In this document: positions 30,436-38,558 of the stretch, in pieces | Layout of the letters: each line of letters begins with the position of its first letter | Numbering within the stretch: the first letter of the stretch is position 1 | Assembly: GCA_902500785.1 (NCBI GenBank) | Contig: CABVRW010000003.1 | Coordinates: 97,886-136,443, forward strand | Length of the DNA stretch: 38,558 nucleotides | Source: an uncultured Nitrospira sp. | GTDB taxonomy: Bacteria > Nitrospirota > Nitrospiria > Nitrospirales > Nitrospiraceae | Direction of reading: 5' to 3' | Translations under genes and position numbers: made by a program | The notes under the pieces: generated by a model | Database searches by the model: none | What the model was told of the DNA's origin: nothing | What the model saw: the letters and a program-made list of their open reading frames with translations, nothing else

Positions 30436-31350
30436 CTAGAACAACGCGTCGACGAACGCCTTGGCGTCAAAGTCCTGGAGGTCGTCGACGGATTCTCCGA
30501 CTCCGATCAGCCGGACGGGAATCTTGAAGGTGTCGGCAATGGCCACCACGATACCGCCACGGGCGGTTCCATCCAGCTTGGTCAGGGCGATTCCGGTTAT
30601 CCCCACCGCCTCGTGGAATTGTCTCGCTTGGGAAATGGCATTCTGGCCGACCGTCGCGTCTAACACTAACAGCACCTCATGGGGCGCCCCGGGGCACTCT
30701 TGCGCGACGACGCGTTTGATCTTCCGCAATTCGTCCATGAGGTTGGTTTTCGTATGCAACCGACCGGCGGTATCGATCAGGACGACGTCCGAACCACGCG
30801 CTTTCGCGGCGGTCATCCCATCATAGGCGACCGCAGCCGGATCAGCACCCGGTCGATGGCGAATCACATCGACTTCAATACGGTCCGCCCATACCTGCAA
30901 TTGGTCGATCGCGGCCGCCCGGAAGGTATCGCCGGCCACCAGTAAAGGGGTTTTCCCTTGTTGACGAAACCGTTGTGTCAGCTTTGCCACCGTCGTGGTC
31001 TTGCCGACACCGTTCACCCCTACGACGAGAATCACAAAAGGGCGTGACCCCTGCCCGACCAGTTGCTCCATGGAAGCAGATTGTGCGGGGAGAAGAATGT
31101 CCAGCACGGATTGCCGCAGGAGCTCCCGCACTTTCTCGGGGGATGAGAAATTGCCGCCCCGCATCTGTGCCCGTAACTGCCCCATGACACGTTCAACAAC
31201 CGGCAGCCCAAGGTCGGCGCTGATCAGCGCCACCTCCAGATCATCCAGCAGCGCCGGGTCGGCCGCCCGCCCGAGCAGTCGGTCCAGTTGCCCCGTGACC
31301 GCATCACGCGTTTTTGAGAGCCCCTCACTCAGTTTCTGAAACCAACCCAC
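30436..31350 (-). CDS. ftsY: Signal recognition particle receptor FtsY
   Basis: This 304-residue NG-domain GTPase docks the SRP-ribosome complex at the inner membrane for co-translational insertion. N domain: GWFQKLSEGLSKT to about residue 90. G domain: G1 GVNGVGKTT (111-119), DTFRAAAIDQLQ (141-152), the DTAGR motif (193-197) and TKLDG near 265. The acidic A domain of E. coli FtsY is absent, as in many bacteria. The GTG at 31350 is chosen as start because GAGG lies 6 bases upstream and homologous sequence begins with the amphipathic GWFQKL segment; an ATG at 31362 is the alternative. It is the last gene of phoH-ybeY-ftsY. Confidence 0.95.
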   Translation of the reverse strand: MGWFQKLSEGLSKTRDAVTGQLDRLLGRAADPALLDDLEVALISADLGLPVVERVMGQLRAQMRGGNFSSPEKVRELLRQSVLDILLPAQSASMEQLVGQGSRPFVILVVGVNGVGKTTTVAKLTQRFRQQGKTPLLVAGDTFRAAAIDQLQVWADRIEVDVIRHRPGADPAAVAYDGMTAAKARGSDVVLIDTAGRLHTKTNLMDELRKIKRVVAQECPGAPHEVLLVLDATVGQNAISQARQFHEAVGITGIALTKLDGTARGGIVVAIADTFKIPVRLIGVGESVDDLQDFDAKAFVDALF

Positions 31351-31459
31351 CGCACACCTCATCCTCTCTCTGCCCAGCCCGCACTCGTTATGAACGATCC
31401 GACTAGGGATCACCAGACGCTGCGGTCAACGCCAGTTATCCTACCCGATCCGATTCGCA

Positions 31460-31909
31460 TCACACCAATAGCCGCGGAACCGGACCAACATCGCGAAGCA
31501 CAGCCCTTTCACGCCGGCCCATTCGTCGCGCCTCCGCTTCGCCACGTTCGTGATCATATCCACACAAATGCAGAATCCCATGAATCAGGAGCACCACTAG
31601 TTCATGATCAATGCCCTGTTGATGGCGACGAGCTTGACGAACGGCTTGCGGCAGTGAAATCACGACGTCCCCGAGCAGAGTGGAGGGCGGCCCAGGCCCT
31701 TCCCTGGTCGCAAAGGCCAGCACATCCGTCGTCTTGTCATGATGACGAAACGTGTGATTGAGACGTCGCATTCGGGTATCGCCGACGATCTCAAGGCTGA
31801 GCAGCGCCTCGGCTTCGCCCACTGAATGCAAGATGTGCGCAGCGAGTCTGTGAAGGATATCGAGGCGGAGTTGCCACCTCGTCAGCCGCATGCCGATCAC
31901 AACCGGCAT
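31460..31909 (-). CDS. ybeY: rRNA maturation endoribonuclease YbeY
   Basis: This 149-residue zinc endonuclease acts in 16S rRNA 3'-end maturation and ribosome quality control. The zinc site is HGILHLCGYDH with His110, His114 and His120 (HxxxHxxxxxH), and the family blocks RRLNHTFRHHDKTTDVLAF (48-66) and GDVVIS (80-85) are intact. Length is normal. The ATG shares one base with the phoH stop (TAATG), so it is coupled to phoH, the usual neighbour of ybeY. The ftsY gene follows about 110 bases later. Confidence 0.95.
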   Translation of the reverse strand: MPVVIGMRLTRWQLRLDILHRLAAHILHSVGEAEALLSLEIVGDTRMRRLNHTFRHHDKTTDVLAFATREGPGPPSTLLGDVVISLPQAVRQARRHQQGIDHELVVLLIHGILHLCGYDHERGEAEARRMGRRERAVLRDVGPVPRLLV

Positions 31910-32970
31910 TAATGCGACTGACCCCAGGAATCTGTAGCAGGAGATGTGGGGCGCGCAGACTTAGGACCCGAACGATGGCCCTTCGCCTGAGACTCGCCTT
32001 TTCGCGGCGAGGCAGGATTCGCATGGTTCACCGTATGTCGATCGTAGGCTTTGATGATTTCCTGAACGAGGCGGTGCCGCACGACATCTCGCTCATCGAA
32101 GTAGACAAACTCGATGCCGGCAATGTCCTGCAAGATGTCGCGGACCTCGATGAGGCCCGACACTCGATCGGAAGGCAAGTCGATCTGCGTGATGTCCCCC
32201 GTCACGACGGCTTTCGAATGAAAACCTAAGCGCGTGAGGAACATTTTCATTTGTTCCGCAGTCGCATTCTGCGCTTCATCCAAGATCACAAATGAATCAT
32301 TCAGTGTGCGGCCCCGCATAAAGGCGAGCGGTGCAATCTCGATATCCCCGCGCTCAATCAGACGATTGGCCCGCTCCATGTCCATCATATCGAACAGGGC
32401 GTCATACAGGGGCCGGAGGTACGGATTGACCTTGGCATACATGTCCCCAGGTAGATACCCCAGCTTCTCTCCGGCCTCCACAGCCGGCCGTGCGAGGATG
32501 ATACGGCTGACATCCTTTTTCATGAGCGCGCTGACCGCCATGGCCATCGCCAAGTACGTCTTGCCCGTACCAGCCGGACCAATCCCAATCACAATGTCGT
32601 GCTTTTCGATCGCGTCCAGGTAGTACTTCTGGGTCGGAGTCTTCGGAACGATGAACCGCTTCTTCGTAACAATCGGAGAGGCACTGAACAGCAGATCTTT
32701 GAGAGAGGCGTCGTGGTTATGCCGGAGTGCGGTCAGCGCGTGGGTGACATCGTCCGACCTGAGATCGTAGCCTTCATTCGTCAGGGAGGCGAGTTCATTG
32801 AGCACTCGTTCGGCCTGCTTCACGGTTTCAGGCGTACCCTCCACCGTGACTTCCTCGCCCCGCGCCGAGCATCGCACTCCGAACTCTTCCTCAATCAGTT
32901 TGAGGTGGCAATCGTGGTGCCCAAACAGGGCTGCGGTATTCGTGCCTTCCCGTAGTTTGATCTTGCGCAC
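31909..32970 (-). CDS. phoH: PhoH-like (YbeZ) ATPase
   Basis: This 353-residue cytoplasmic ATPase functions with YbeY in RNA/ribosome metabolism. A KH-like N-terminal part (residues 1-70, LIEEEFGVRCSARGEEV) precedes the PhoH ATPase with Walker A GPAGTGKT (131-138), ARPAVEAGEKLGYLPGD (160-176) and Walker B VILDEAQN (228-235). The last ~40 residues are basic, Ser/Pro-rich and disordered. The start is a GTG at 32970; its nearest purine-rich site (GGAAGGAG) is rather far, 15 bases. The stop overlaps the ybeY start by one base. A promoter candidate lies at 33010-33039. Confidence 0.94.
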   Translation of the reverse strand: MRKIKLREGTNTAALFGHHDCHLKLIEEEFGVRCSARGEEVTVEGTPETVKQAERVLNELASLTNEGYDLRSDDVTHALTALRHNHDASLKDLLFSASPIVTKKRFIVPKTPTQKYYLDAIEKHDIVIGIGPAGTGKTYLAMAMAVSALMKKDVSRIILARPAVEAGEKLGYLPGDMYAKVNPYLRPLYDALFDMMDMERANRLIERGDIEIAPLAFMRGRTLNDSFVILDEAQNATAEQMKMFLTRLGFHSKAVVTGDITQIDLPSDRVSGLIEVRDILQDIAGIEFVYFDERDVVRHRLVQEIIKAYDRHTVNHANPASPRKGESQAKGHRSGPKSARPTSPATDSWGQSH

Positions 32971-33009
32971 GCCGGTGTCGAAAACTCCTTCCGCCAGGAC
33001 GATAGGGAG

Positions 33010-33039
33010 ATTCTAACAAACCGGGAAAGGAAGGAACAA
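33010..33039 (-). promoter_or_regulatory. Candidate promoter of phoH-ybeY-ftsY
   Basis: On the minus strand TTGTTC (33039-33034) and TAGAAT (33015-33010) are separated by 18 bases, with a good -10 and a poor -35. The expected start near 33003 leaves a leader of about 33 bases. Confidence 0.35.
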
Positions 33040-33083
33040 GATCGAAGGGGTCATGCGAGAAAATAAGGGCCCCTGGCAACAGG

Positions 33084-34121
33084 CTAACCTTGAGACGGGG
33101 AAGCAGCCGGTGATTGTGCCGTGGAGGGAATCGACAACTCGAACTCTTGCCATGCCGTACCGCCCTGCCCATCTTCCGCCATGATCTTCACGCGATGAGT
33201 TCCCGCGACACCTGGCGTTACATTCCAGGTCACGTGCCCCGTCGTCTTGTCGATCATCATCCCTGGAGGTGCCGTCTCTAGCCCATAACTCACGCTATCG
33301 CCATCGACGTCCTGAGCTTGGACGACATACTCGTAGCGCTCCCTATTCGTCAGCGCCGCCGGACTCGATACGATCTGCGGCGGTGAATTGCCCAAGACGA
33401 TCGGCACTGACCGAGCCGGCGCGGCCGCCTCATCCTGATCTCGCGCGATCACTTCGACTGCCACAATATCTTTTCGCCCGAAGCCAGTCGTATCCAGGAA
33501 GCCTTCCTCGCCCTCTTTCACCTGCTTGTCGTTACGCCACCAGCGATACAGATATCGGATATCATCATGATCGGGATCCAGAGCCTCGACTTTGGCGAGG
33601 ACCCGACTCCCCTTTCCAGCCGAATCTGTCTCGATCGCCACATGCGAGACGAGCGGTGGCGTATTCACAACCGTGACCGGCTCAGTACGATACGGAGCAC
33701 TCTCTAGTTGGCCATCAGACGCCACCACTTCAAGCGCAACCGTATCGCCACGTTTCACATGATCCGTCTGAAGCTCTGGCCCTGTCGCACCCAGTAGCGG
33801 CGCTCCGTTGACGAGCCATTGGAATCGTTTGGTAGGCTCGGTACCGTCAGGGTCGTCAGCGGCCACATGAGCCGTGATGGGTCCGGCCAATAGGAGAGGA
33901 TTGGGAACGATGGTCACGAGACGGACTGCCGGAGGGTGGTTATTGTTCGTGCCGCCTCCGGACACGGCCGCGTCCTGCGGAGAAGCTGAACAACTCCAGC
34001 AGGCAAGCACCACAACGGCAGCACAGCCGAGAGAAGACGCCTGGGGGAAGGCAAGAGAACGGAGTTCCCCCACCCTCCCATGTATTGCGTGTCCTAAGGC
34101 TGTCGTCACATGTTCGTCCAT
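33084..34121 (-). CDS. Ig-like/cadherin-like lipoprotein next to pilY1
   Basis: From the ATG at 34121 this encodes 345 residues with a probable lipoprotein signal (CAAVVVLAC, lipid Cys41; positions 33-41). The mature protein is a string of beta-sandwich domains: one around VRLVTIVPNPLLLAGPITAHV, one or two with NTPPLVSHVAI and NSPPQIVSSPA boundaries, and a final putative-Ig domain (YEYVVQAQDVDGDSVSYGLE to HRVKIMAEDGQGGTAWQEFE). VDGDS and DPDGTE loops suggest calcium sites. It probably sits on the outer membrane and supports the pilus-tip protein. Its start overlaps the pilY1 stop by 16 bases. The start is uncertain (no strong Shine-Dalgarno; a GTG at 34073 would still leave a lipobox). Confidence 0.78.
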   Translation of the reverse strand: MDEHVTTALGHAIHGRVGELRSLAFPQASSLGCAAVVVLACWSCSASPQDAAVSGGGTNNNHPPAVRLVTIVPNPLLLAGPITAHVAADDPDGTEPTKRFQWLVNGAPLLGATGPELQTDHVKRGDTVALEVVASDGQLESAPYRTEPVTVVNTPPLVSHVAIETDSAGKGSRVLAKVEALDPDHDDIRYLYRWWRNDKQVKEGEEGFLDTTGFGRKDIVAVEVIARDQDEAAAPARSVPIVLGNSPPQIVSSPAALTNRERYEYVVQAQDVDGDSVSYGLETAPPGMMIDKTTGHVTWNVTPGVAGTHRVKIMAEDGQGGTAWQEFELSIPSTAQSPAASPSQG

Positions 34122-37100
34122 GAAAAGTACCGGCTCCGTGGATCGATCGCAACATTGGCACCGATGTTCGAACTCGGAAGACCTCCAGGCGGTCCTCCCC
34201 CGAACCCGCAAGTCGCACAGTCGCCGAAGTTTCCTTGGCTCATATTGATGAGGAGACCGAACGGACTACCGCCGTCGCGGCCTGAGCCCATGTGCACGAC
34301 GATACCGAACGCCAAGCCCTCTCCCAAAGAGCCGAACTTATTGACCGTTTGGTTCGCACCGGATGCCGCGGTTCCGATGATCGGCTCTTGATACGCACTC
34401 CCTGTCTTATAGAAGAGTGCCCAGAGTCGGCTTGTTCCGGAAGAGACGCAGATGTCGTTCGTCGGGATAAAGGTGGGGAAAAATACCACCCCTCCGAATA
34501 CCGTCGGACTACTCACCGCCCGTTCACCGATGCCGTATGGGACCGGCTGCGATGGTGGGTTGGCCGGTTCGACTAACTTAGTTACCCATCCGTCCTTGCT
34601 CTGCACCAGTCCGATCAGCCCGGTAAAGGTCGTCGCACCGGTGACTCCCGACACCTGGTTGGTGCCGCTTGCCTGCCCGCAATCGCCGATTCCGACTACA
34701 CAAACCGTGGCATTTGAGACATCCACGAGATCATTCACCATGCAATTGGTTATGCCAGCTGATTGATTGCAGCCGGCATTCAGCACCGAGTCTTTCAACC
34801 CGACGAAATACTGGGTCGACACATCTGTCTTATCGGCCTTGCTGTAGTATCGCCCGCTGCCCGCAAAGACCCACACATTGGCAGCATCGTCAACCGTAAC
34901 AGATGGGGCAGTCGCAACCGGGCCCATCTCCGCCCCGGAGATAAACGTATCCAACATCTCGGTGGGCACGCGGCCACCTCCTGACGCAATGCCCCACTGA
35001 GCAGGATTGGTGACCGTGCCGAACTTTGCCGTGACTCCACCGGCTCCCATGGTCAAACGATACATCTTCCCACGCCAGGGCGGAGCACCATCATTGATCA
35101 CGCGCCCGAAATAGACCACGTCATGACGATAATCGAGATCTCGATCGAATGCCGTCATATCGCCGAGATAGGAATTCCAAGAACCGATCGAATACGATGT
35201 CACCAGGCTGTTGCTGCTGCCTGGTCCTGTCGCGAGATCGATAACAAAGACCTTTGCGCCTTGCGCCACGCTGGCATCGTACCCGGTCGGGCCAGAACCG
35301 ACCACCATATGCCACTTCGCATTCGTATTACTGGCCTTCGCATCGGCGGCAGGATTCACGCGGACGACAGTCGGCACACTGGTCGTAAGCCCCAAATTCG
35401 AACTACTGAATGACCAGAGTAGTTTTGGAGCATCCGGATTGGTGATATCCATCGCAAAATACGAACTATAAAAGGTGTAATCCGTTCCGCTGACATTGAC
35501 CGTCATCGGCGGCGCACCGGTTCCAGCCGAACAAGCGCCACAACTCCCACCCATTCTGAATCCGCCGATCAAGATCGTGCCCCATCCGTTGGGATGATCG
35601 GTATCCGCAGTGAAGATCCGCACATCCGCCACTTTGAGCGGCAGGTCGACATAGTAGGCATGTTGGTAGTCGGCGCGGCTCAAAAAATCCAGCTGCGGAA
35701 GGAGTTCATAGGGCACAAACCCCCACAACTCATCCCCCAATGGGGCTCCGCTGGAATTGTCCGACGGAGCCGTGGTGAACCAGCCGTGTTCAGTCGTATT
35801 CGCGGGAGCGGAGGAACTCACATCATCGCCGGGGTGGTAATAGCCGGCGTTGAACGCATGCAGCATCCCGTCGTTTCCTCCGACATACGCCACCTGTCTG
35901 CGGTTGTACCACTTCTGGAGGAACGCCGAATAACTCTGATCTCCATAGATCGCGTCATGTCGATCCCTGGGGCCCGCCACAACCGTCGGAGTCGAGTGAA
36001 TTACGTCCCCCAGTTTCCAGACTTTTAACGTCCCGCTCCCGGCCGGAACCTGGAGACGGCGATCCCTGGTCCCAGCCTGTTCCGGACAAGTGGCCGGATC
36101 ACAACCACGCACAAAATTAATGATCTTGGTTCCCTCGGCACTCGACGTAGCGCGAAGGTATGGTCGAAGGGTCGTCTCGTTCGTCGTTGAAAACGCCATC
36201 TGCTCACCGGAATCAACCACCCCATCATGATCCGAATCGACCCACGTAAGGATGGTACGAGTTGAGGAATCCTTCAGGGCCAGCCGTTTACCGGCTTCCC
36301 AGATCGGCAGAATATCGCTCAACGCTTGCCCGCAGGGATTGCAGTCCGCCACCGTCACTTGGTTGTCGCCATTTTGGTCGTTCGGCAACCCGTCTCCGTC
36401 GCCATCGACATATTTATCGACTTTTACGGAATTCGATACCGAATCAAAACGCGTCTTGATGATCTTGTCGACCTTGTAGTCGAGACGACCATCTTGATTC
36501 GTATCCTCACGGGTATTGCCGAAGGTATCGATGAACAAGGCCTGCGTATAACCTGTCCATTTCACATCACTGAGCGTGGAGGGTTCGATGGTGCTCGGAT
36601 AGAAATAGGATTGGTACAGCGCGCCTTCACCCGTCGAAGCCGTCGCCAGCACAGAGACGGATGAACCCGAGGCGCTCCGCCTGAGAATACTCGCGATCGT
36701 TGCAAGGAGTTTATCCTGCAGGTCATCAACATTGGAAGATTCAAAGTAAGCATCCGGAATGCCGTCTGGCGTTGCTGCCCCGGTGAGATTGTTCTCCTTG
36801 TCCCACTCGCTGGTTTGCGGAATACCATCTCCGTTCGAATCCTCGAATCCGCCCAACCGAGCGGTTTGAGCCAGAATCCCTCGACCATTCATGTTTCCGA
36901 AGGCGAAGAATGAGTACACCGTCAGGCTCTGAGTGCCGGCGATGCAGTGCCCGGTCACCCCTAACCCTACGATCGTGCCGTTACTCGTACCGCTGCAAGG
37001 GCGCAGATCGCTCGTATGGGCCCAATAGGCCACGTCGTCCAAATAGTGGCTGCCGCTGTCGGCATAGTCGGTCTTGTGCTCGGCGAGCAAATCGCTGAAC

Positions 37101-38521
37101 GGCGTCGCCGCATTCGTATTGCACGTCCCGTTGATCGGACGCGGAGGCGCTGCGCTATCACTCCCATTGCAATGCTGCCCATGGTGAGTATGCGCATAGT
37201 CCTGGAGTGCCGTCGGAATATTCTGGTCTTGGGTCGGTTCGCCGTCTGTAAACACAATCACAAACGTTCGACAACAGGCCACGACCTGGGAACTCGCGGA
37301 CCAAGGCGGCGTGTGGTTTTGTCCAAAAAAATACGGATCGCGGCCGCAGGCATTCGTGATGTATCCTGCCGGACACGTTTCAGAGCCGACCAATGCCGTG
37401 ACTTCACTCGTTCCAATAGATCCAGCGCCGTTCGTGGCAAAGTTGACGCCGTTCGAAATCCCCCCCGAGAACGCGATCGGATAGACATAACCGGTTGCGA
37501 AGGTGGATTGGATCTGCGCCACATAGCGAGCCGTTTCATACAGGGCTTCACTGAGAGGAGTCCACGTCGAGGGGTATGACTCCTGTACCGCATCGACCAT
37601 GGCTGCGGTGTTCGTCGTGAACGTTTCGACACCGGTTCCAGACCAATCGATAGACTGGCGTGACCCGGCCCCGACCAGCATGCGCGCGCCTTCACTGCTG
37701 GACTTAAACTCCACTAATCCGAACCGTGCCTTGCTCCCGATTTGCTGAATAACACCGGTCGGTTCGGTCGAATACCCGACTTTCAATTCGTACTTACGAA
37801 CACTGTATGAATCGCCGCAGTTGTTATTGAAGGTCGTGTCGTTATCGACGCAAAAATATGCGCTGTCCACACCAATCGAAATCGTTGCTGGATTACTCCC
37901 TCTGTCGGCCAATGGTATTCGTCCCACATAGGTGTTCGCGCCGGTGCCCCCGCCATAGTTGACGTCAGCGCGTTCGGTATTCACCCCGCTAAACTGTGCA
38001 CGAACAGTCTTCAGGGCCGGCGTCCCGCTGGTTGGGCAAGTTCCATCCGTCGCCCGGGTGCTGAAACAGTCTCCGCCGATCATTGCTCGCTTTACCGCAT
38101 CAAAGCGGCGCAAGGTGGCCCAGTTTAAGAAATTCCCGTCCCACTCCGTATCCGGACAGGCGGTAGCCACTGTCGCCTTGCCGGTGCCGCTCTCGAATCG
38201 AGTATCAGTCGTGTCATAGCCATAACAGCGCAACGAATCAAAGTACCCGGAGTATCGTGTAGTGTTGGTCCATGTCGTTGTCGTTGAGGTACTGCCATCC
38301 GCCAATGTTCCGCACGACGTCGATTCACAGGCTCGGTTGCTCATGCTGCCTGAGTTGTCCATCACGACAATGATATTGGGCGTGGTCGCGTTCGACACGA
38401 AGGCCGGCACGGCGGTGTAGTCGGCATTGGAGACGACTGCTGCGGCATCCCCGGGCCTCAGCAGGGCAGCACTCAGGCTTCCGGCCACCAGCATCACAGC
38501 AACAAGGGTTCGTCGATTCAT
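34106..38521 (-). CDS. pilY1: Type IV pilus tip protein PilY1
   Basis: This 1471-residue secreted protein has a signal peptide to about residue 27, then a von Willebrand A-like domain with the MIDAS motif DNSGS (55-59) in VVMDNSGSMSNR and a later FVIVFTDGEPT. The C-terminal part is the PilC/PilY1 beta-propeller with the diagnostic block RRQVAYVGGNDGMLHAFNAG. Several calcium-type loops are visible: DSNGDGIPQTSEWD, DTNQDGRLDYKVD, DGDGDGLPNDQNGD and DSDHDGVVDSGEQM. PilY1 primes pilus assembly, acts as tip adhesin and surface sensor, and is calcium-regulated in Pseudomonas and Kingella. AGGAGG lies about 8 bases before the ATG. The gene is complete; minor pilins would be expected to the right, outside the window. 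Confidence 0.95.
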   Translation of the reverse strand: MNRRTLVAVMLVAGSLSAALLRPGDAAAVVSNADYTAVPAFVSNATTPNIIVVMDNSGSMSNRACESTSCGTLADGSTSTTTTWTNTTRYSGYFDSLRCYGYDTTDTRFESGTGKATVATACPDTEWDGNFLNWATLRRFDAVKRAMIGGDCFSTRATDGTCPTSGTPALKTVRAQFSGVNTERADVNYGGGTGANTYVGRIPLADRGSNPATISIGVDSAYFCVDNDTTFNNNCGDSYSVRKYELKVGYSTEPTGVIQQIGSKARFGLVEFKSSSEGARMLVGAGSRQSIDWSGTGVETFTTNTAAMVDAVQESYPSTWTPLSEALYETARYVAQIQSTFATGYVYPIAFSGGISNGVNFATNGAGSIGTSEVTALVGSETCPAGYITNACGRDPYFFGQNHTPPWSASSQVVACCRTFVIVFTDGEPTQDQNIPTALQDYAHTHHGQHCNGSDSAAPPRPINGTCNTNAATPFSDLLAEHKTDYADSGSHYLDDVAYWAHTSDLRPCSGTSNGTIVGLGVTGHCIAGTQSLTVYSFFAFGNMNGRGILAQTARLGGFEDSNGDGIPQTSEWDKENNLTGAATPDGIPDAYFESSNVDDLQDKLLATIASILRRSASGSSVSVLATASTGEGALYQSYFYPSTIEPSTLSDVKWTGYTQALFIDTFGNTREDTNQDGRLDYKVDKIIKTRFDSVSNSVKVDKYVDGDGDGLPNDQNGDNQVTVADCNPCGQALSDILPIWEAGKRLALKDSSTRTILTWVDSDHDGVVDSGEQMAFSTTNETTLRPYLRATSSAEGTKIINFVRGCDPATCPEQAGTRDRRLQVPAGSGTLKVWKLGDVIHSTPTVVAGPRDRHDAIYGDQSYSAFLQKWYNRRQVAYVGGNDGMLHAFNAGYYHPGDDVSSSAPANTTEHGWFTTAPSDNSSGAPLGDELWGFVPYELLPQLDFLSRADYQHAYYVDLPLKVADVRIFTADTDHPNGWGTILIGGFRMGGSCGACSAGTGAPPMTVNVSGTDYTFYSSYFAMDITNPDAPKLLWSFSSSNLGLTTSVPTVVRVNPAADAKASNTNAKWHMVVGSGPTGYDASVAQGAKVFVIDLATGPGSSNSLVTSYSIGSWNSYLGDMTAFDRDLDYRHDVVYFGRVINDGAPPWRGKMYRLTMGAGGVTAKFGTVTNPAQWGIASGGGRVPTEMLDTFISGAEMGPVATAPSVTVDDAANVWVFAGSGRYYSKADKTDVSTQYFVGLKDSVLNAGCNQSAGITNCMVNDLVDVSNATVCVVGIGDCGQASGTNQVSGVTGATTFTGLIGLVQSKDGWVTKLVEPANPPSQPVPYGIGERAVSSPTVFGGVVFFPTFIPTNDICVSSGTSRLWALFYKTGSAYQEPIIGTAASGANQTVNKFGSLGEGLAFGIVVHMGSGRDGGSPFGLLINMSQGNFGDCATCGFGGGPPGGLPSSNIGANVAIDPRSRYFSWTNM

Positions 38522-38558
38522 GCGTTCTTCCTCCTTATCTCAAGCAGGACAACAGCCG

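Noticed and set aside
1-38558. Search for CRISPR arrays, tRNA/rRNA genes, insertion sequences and prophage genes
   Set aside because: No regularly spaced repeats, cloverleaf sequences, transposase motifs or phage structural genes were seen by eye.

Overview
The window looks like a chromosomal segment of a Gram-negative, GC-rich bacterium, most probably a Nitrospira-type member of the Nitrospirota. The basis is a combination of features: an outer-membrane porin, c-type cytochromes, Tat components, a PilY1 pilus-tip protein, several very small zinc-ribbon proteins, and frequent GTG/TTG starts. The taxon is an inference from gene content; there is no rRNA or tRNA gene here to anchor it. I see no phage, transposase, CRISPR array or classical genomic island.

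Layout. Positions 1-2130 (+ strand) hold small genes: a cysteine-containing hypothetical, a zinc-ribbon protein with a nested or frameshifted membrane tail, a 25-residue membrane peptide behind an ideal Shine-Dalgarno, a second zinc-ribbon protein and a PilZ protein. Positions 2128-4442 (- strand) encode a periplasmic redox set: a di-heme cytochrome c peroxidase, a DUF1264 lipoprotein and a monoheme cytochrome c. Positions 4611-7849 (- strand) are a tight three-gene operon for lysine catabolism: a lysine 6-dehydrogenase/saccharopine dehydrogenase-like enzyme, an ALDH7-type aminoadipate semialdehyde dehydrogenase and a small VOC metalloenzyme. Positions 7987-13891 are mixed single genes (RicT-like PSP1 protein, minimal HExxH protein, EVE protein, YdcF-like protein, PQQ-type dehydrogenase, CxxCxxCC protein, ThrH).

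Positions 13970-20954 (- strand) carry recQ, a strong terminator, a small secreted protein, a large porin, two tatA paralogues and a MidA-like methyltransferase. Positions 21141-24919 (+ strand) contain a periplasmic protein and then a strictly coupled trio: polyprenyl-phosphate glycosyltransferase (GT2), a three-helix LAB_N/PQ-loop-like protein and an ArnT-like GT39 transferase. This is likely a lipid-linked sugar transfer pathway to the cell envelope.

Positions 25071-30281 (- strand) form an overlapping operon: a double-receiver response regulator, an M1 metallopeptidase, a TolB-like propeller protein and a PAP2 phosphatase. Positions 30436-32970 (- strand) are the housekeeping set phoH-ybeY-ftsY (in transcription order). 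Positions 33084-38521 (- strand) hold pilY1 followed by an Ig-like lipoprotein that overlaps its 3' end.

The most interesting units are the GT2/LAB_N/GT39 trio, the lysine operon with its unusually short VOC enzyme, and the cluster of tiny zinc-ribbon and membrane genes at the left end. Coordinates were read by eye; family assignments come from motif recognition, and no database search was run.
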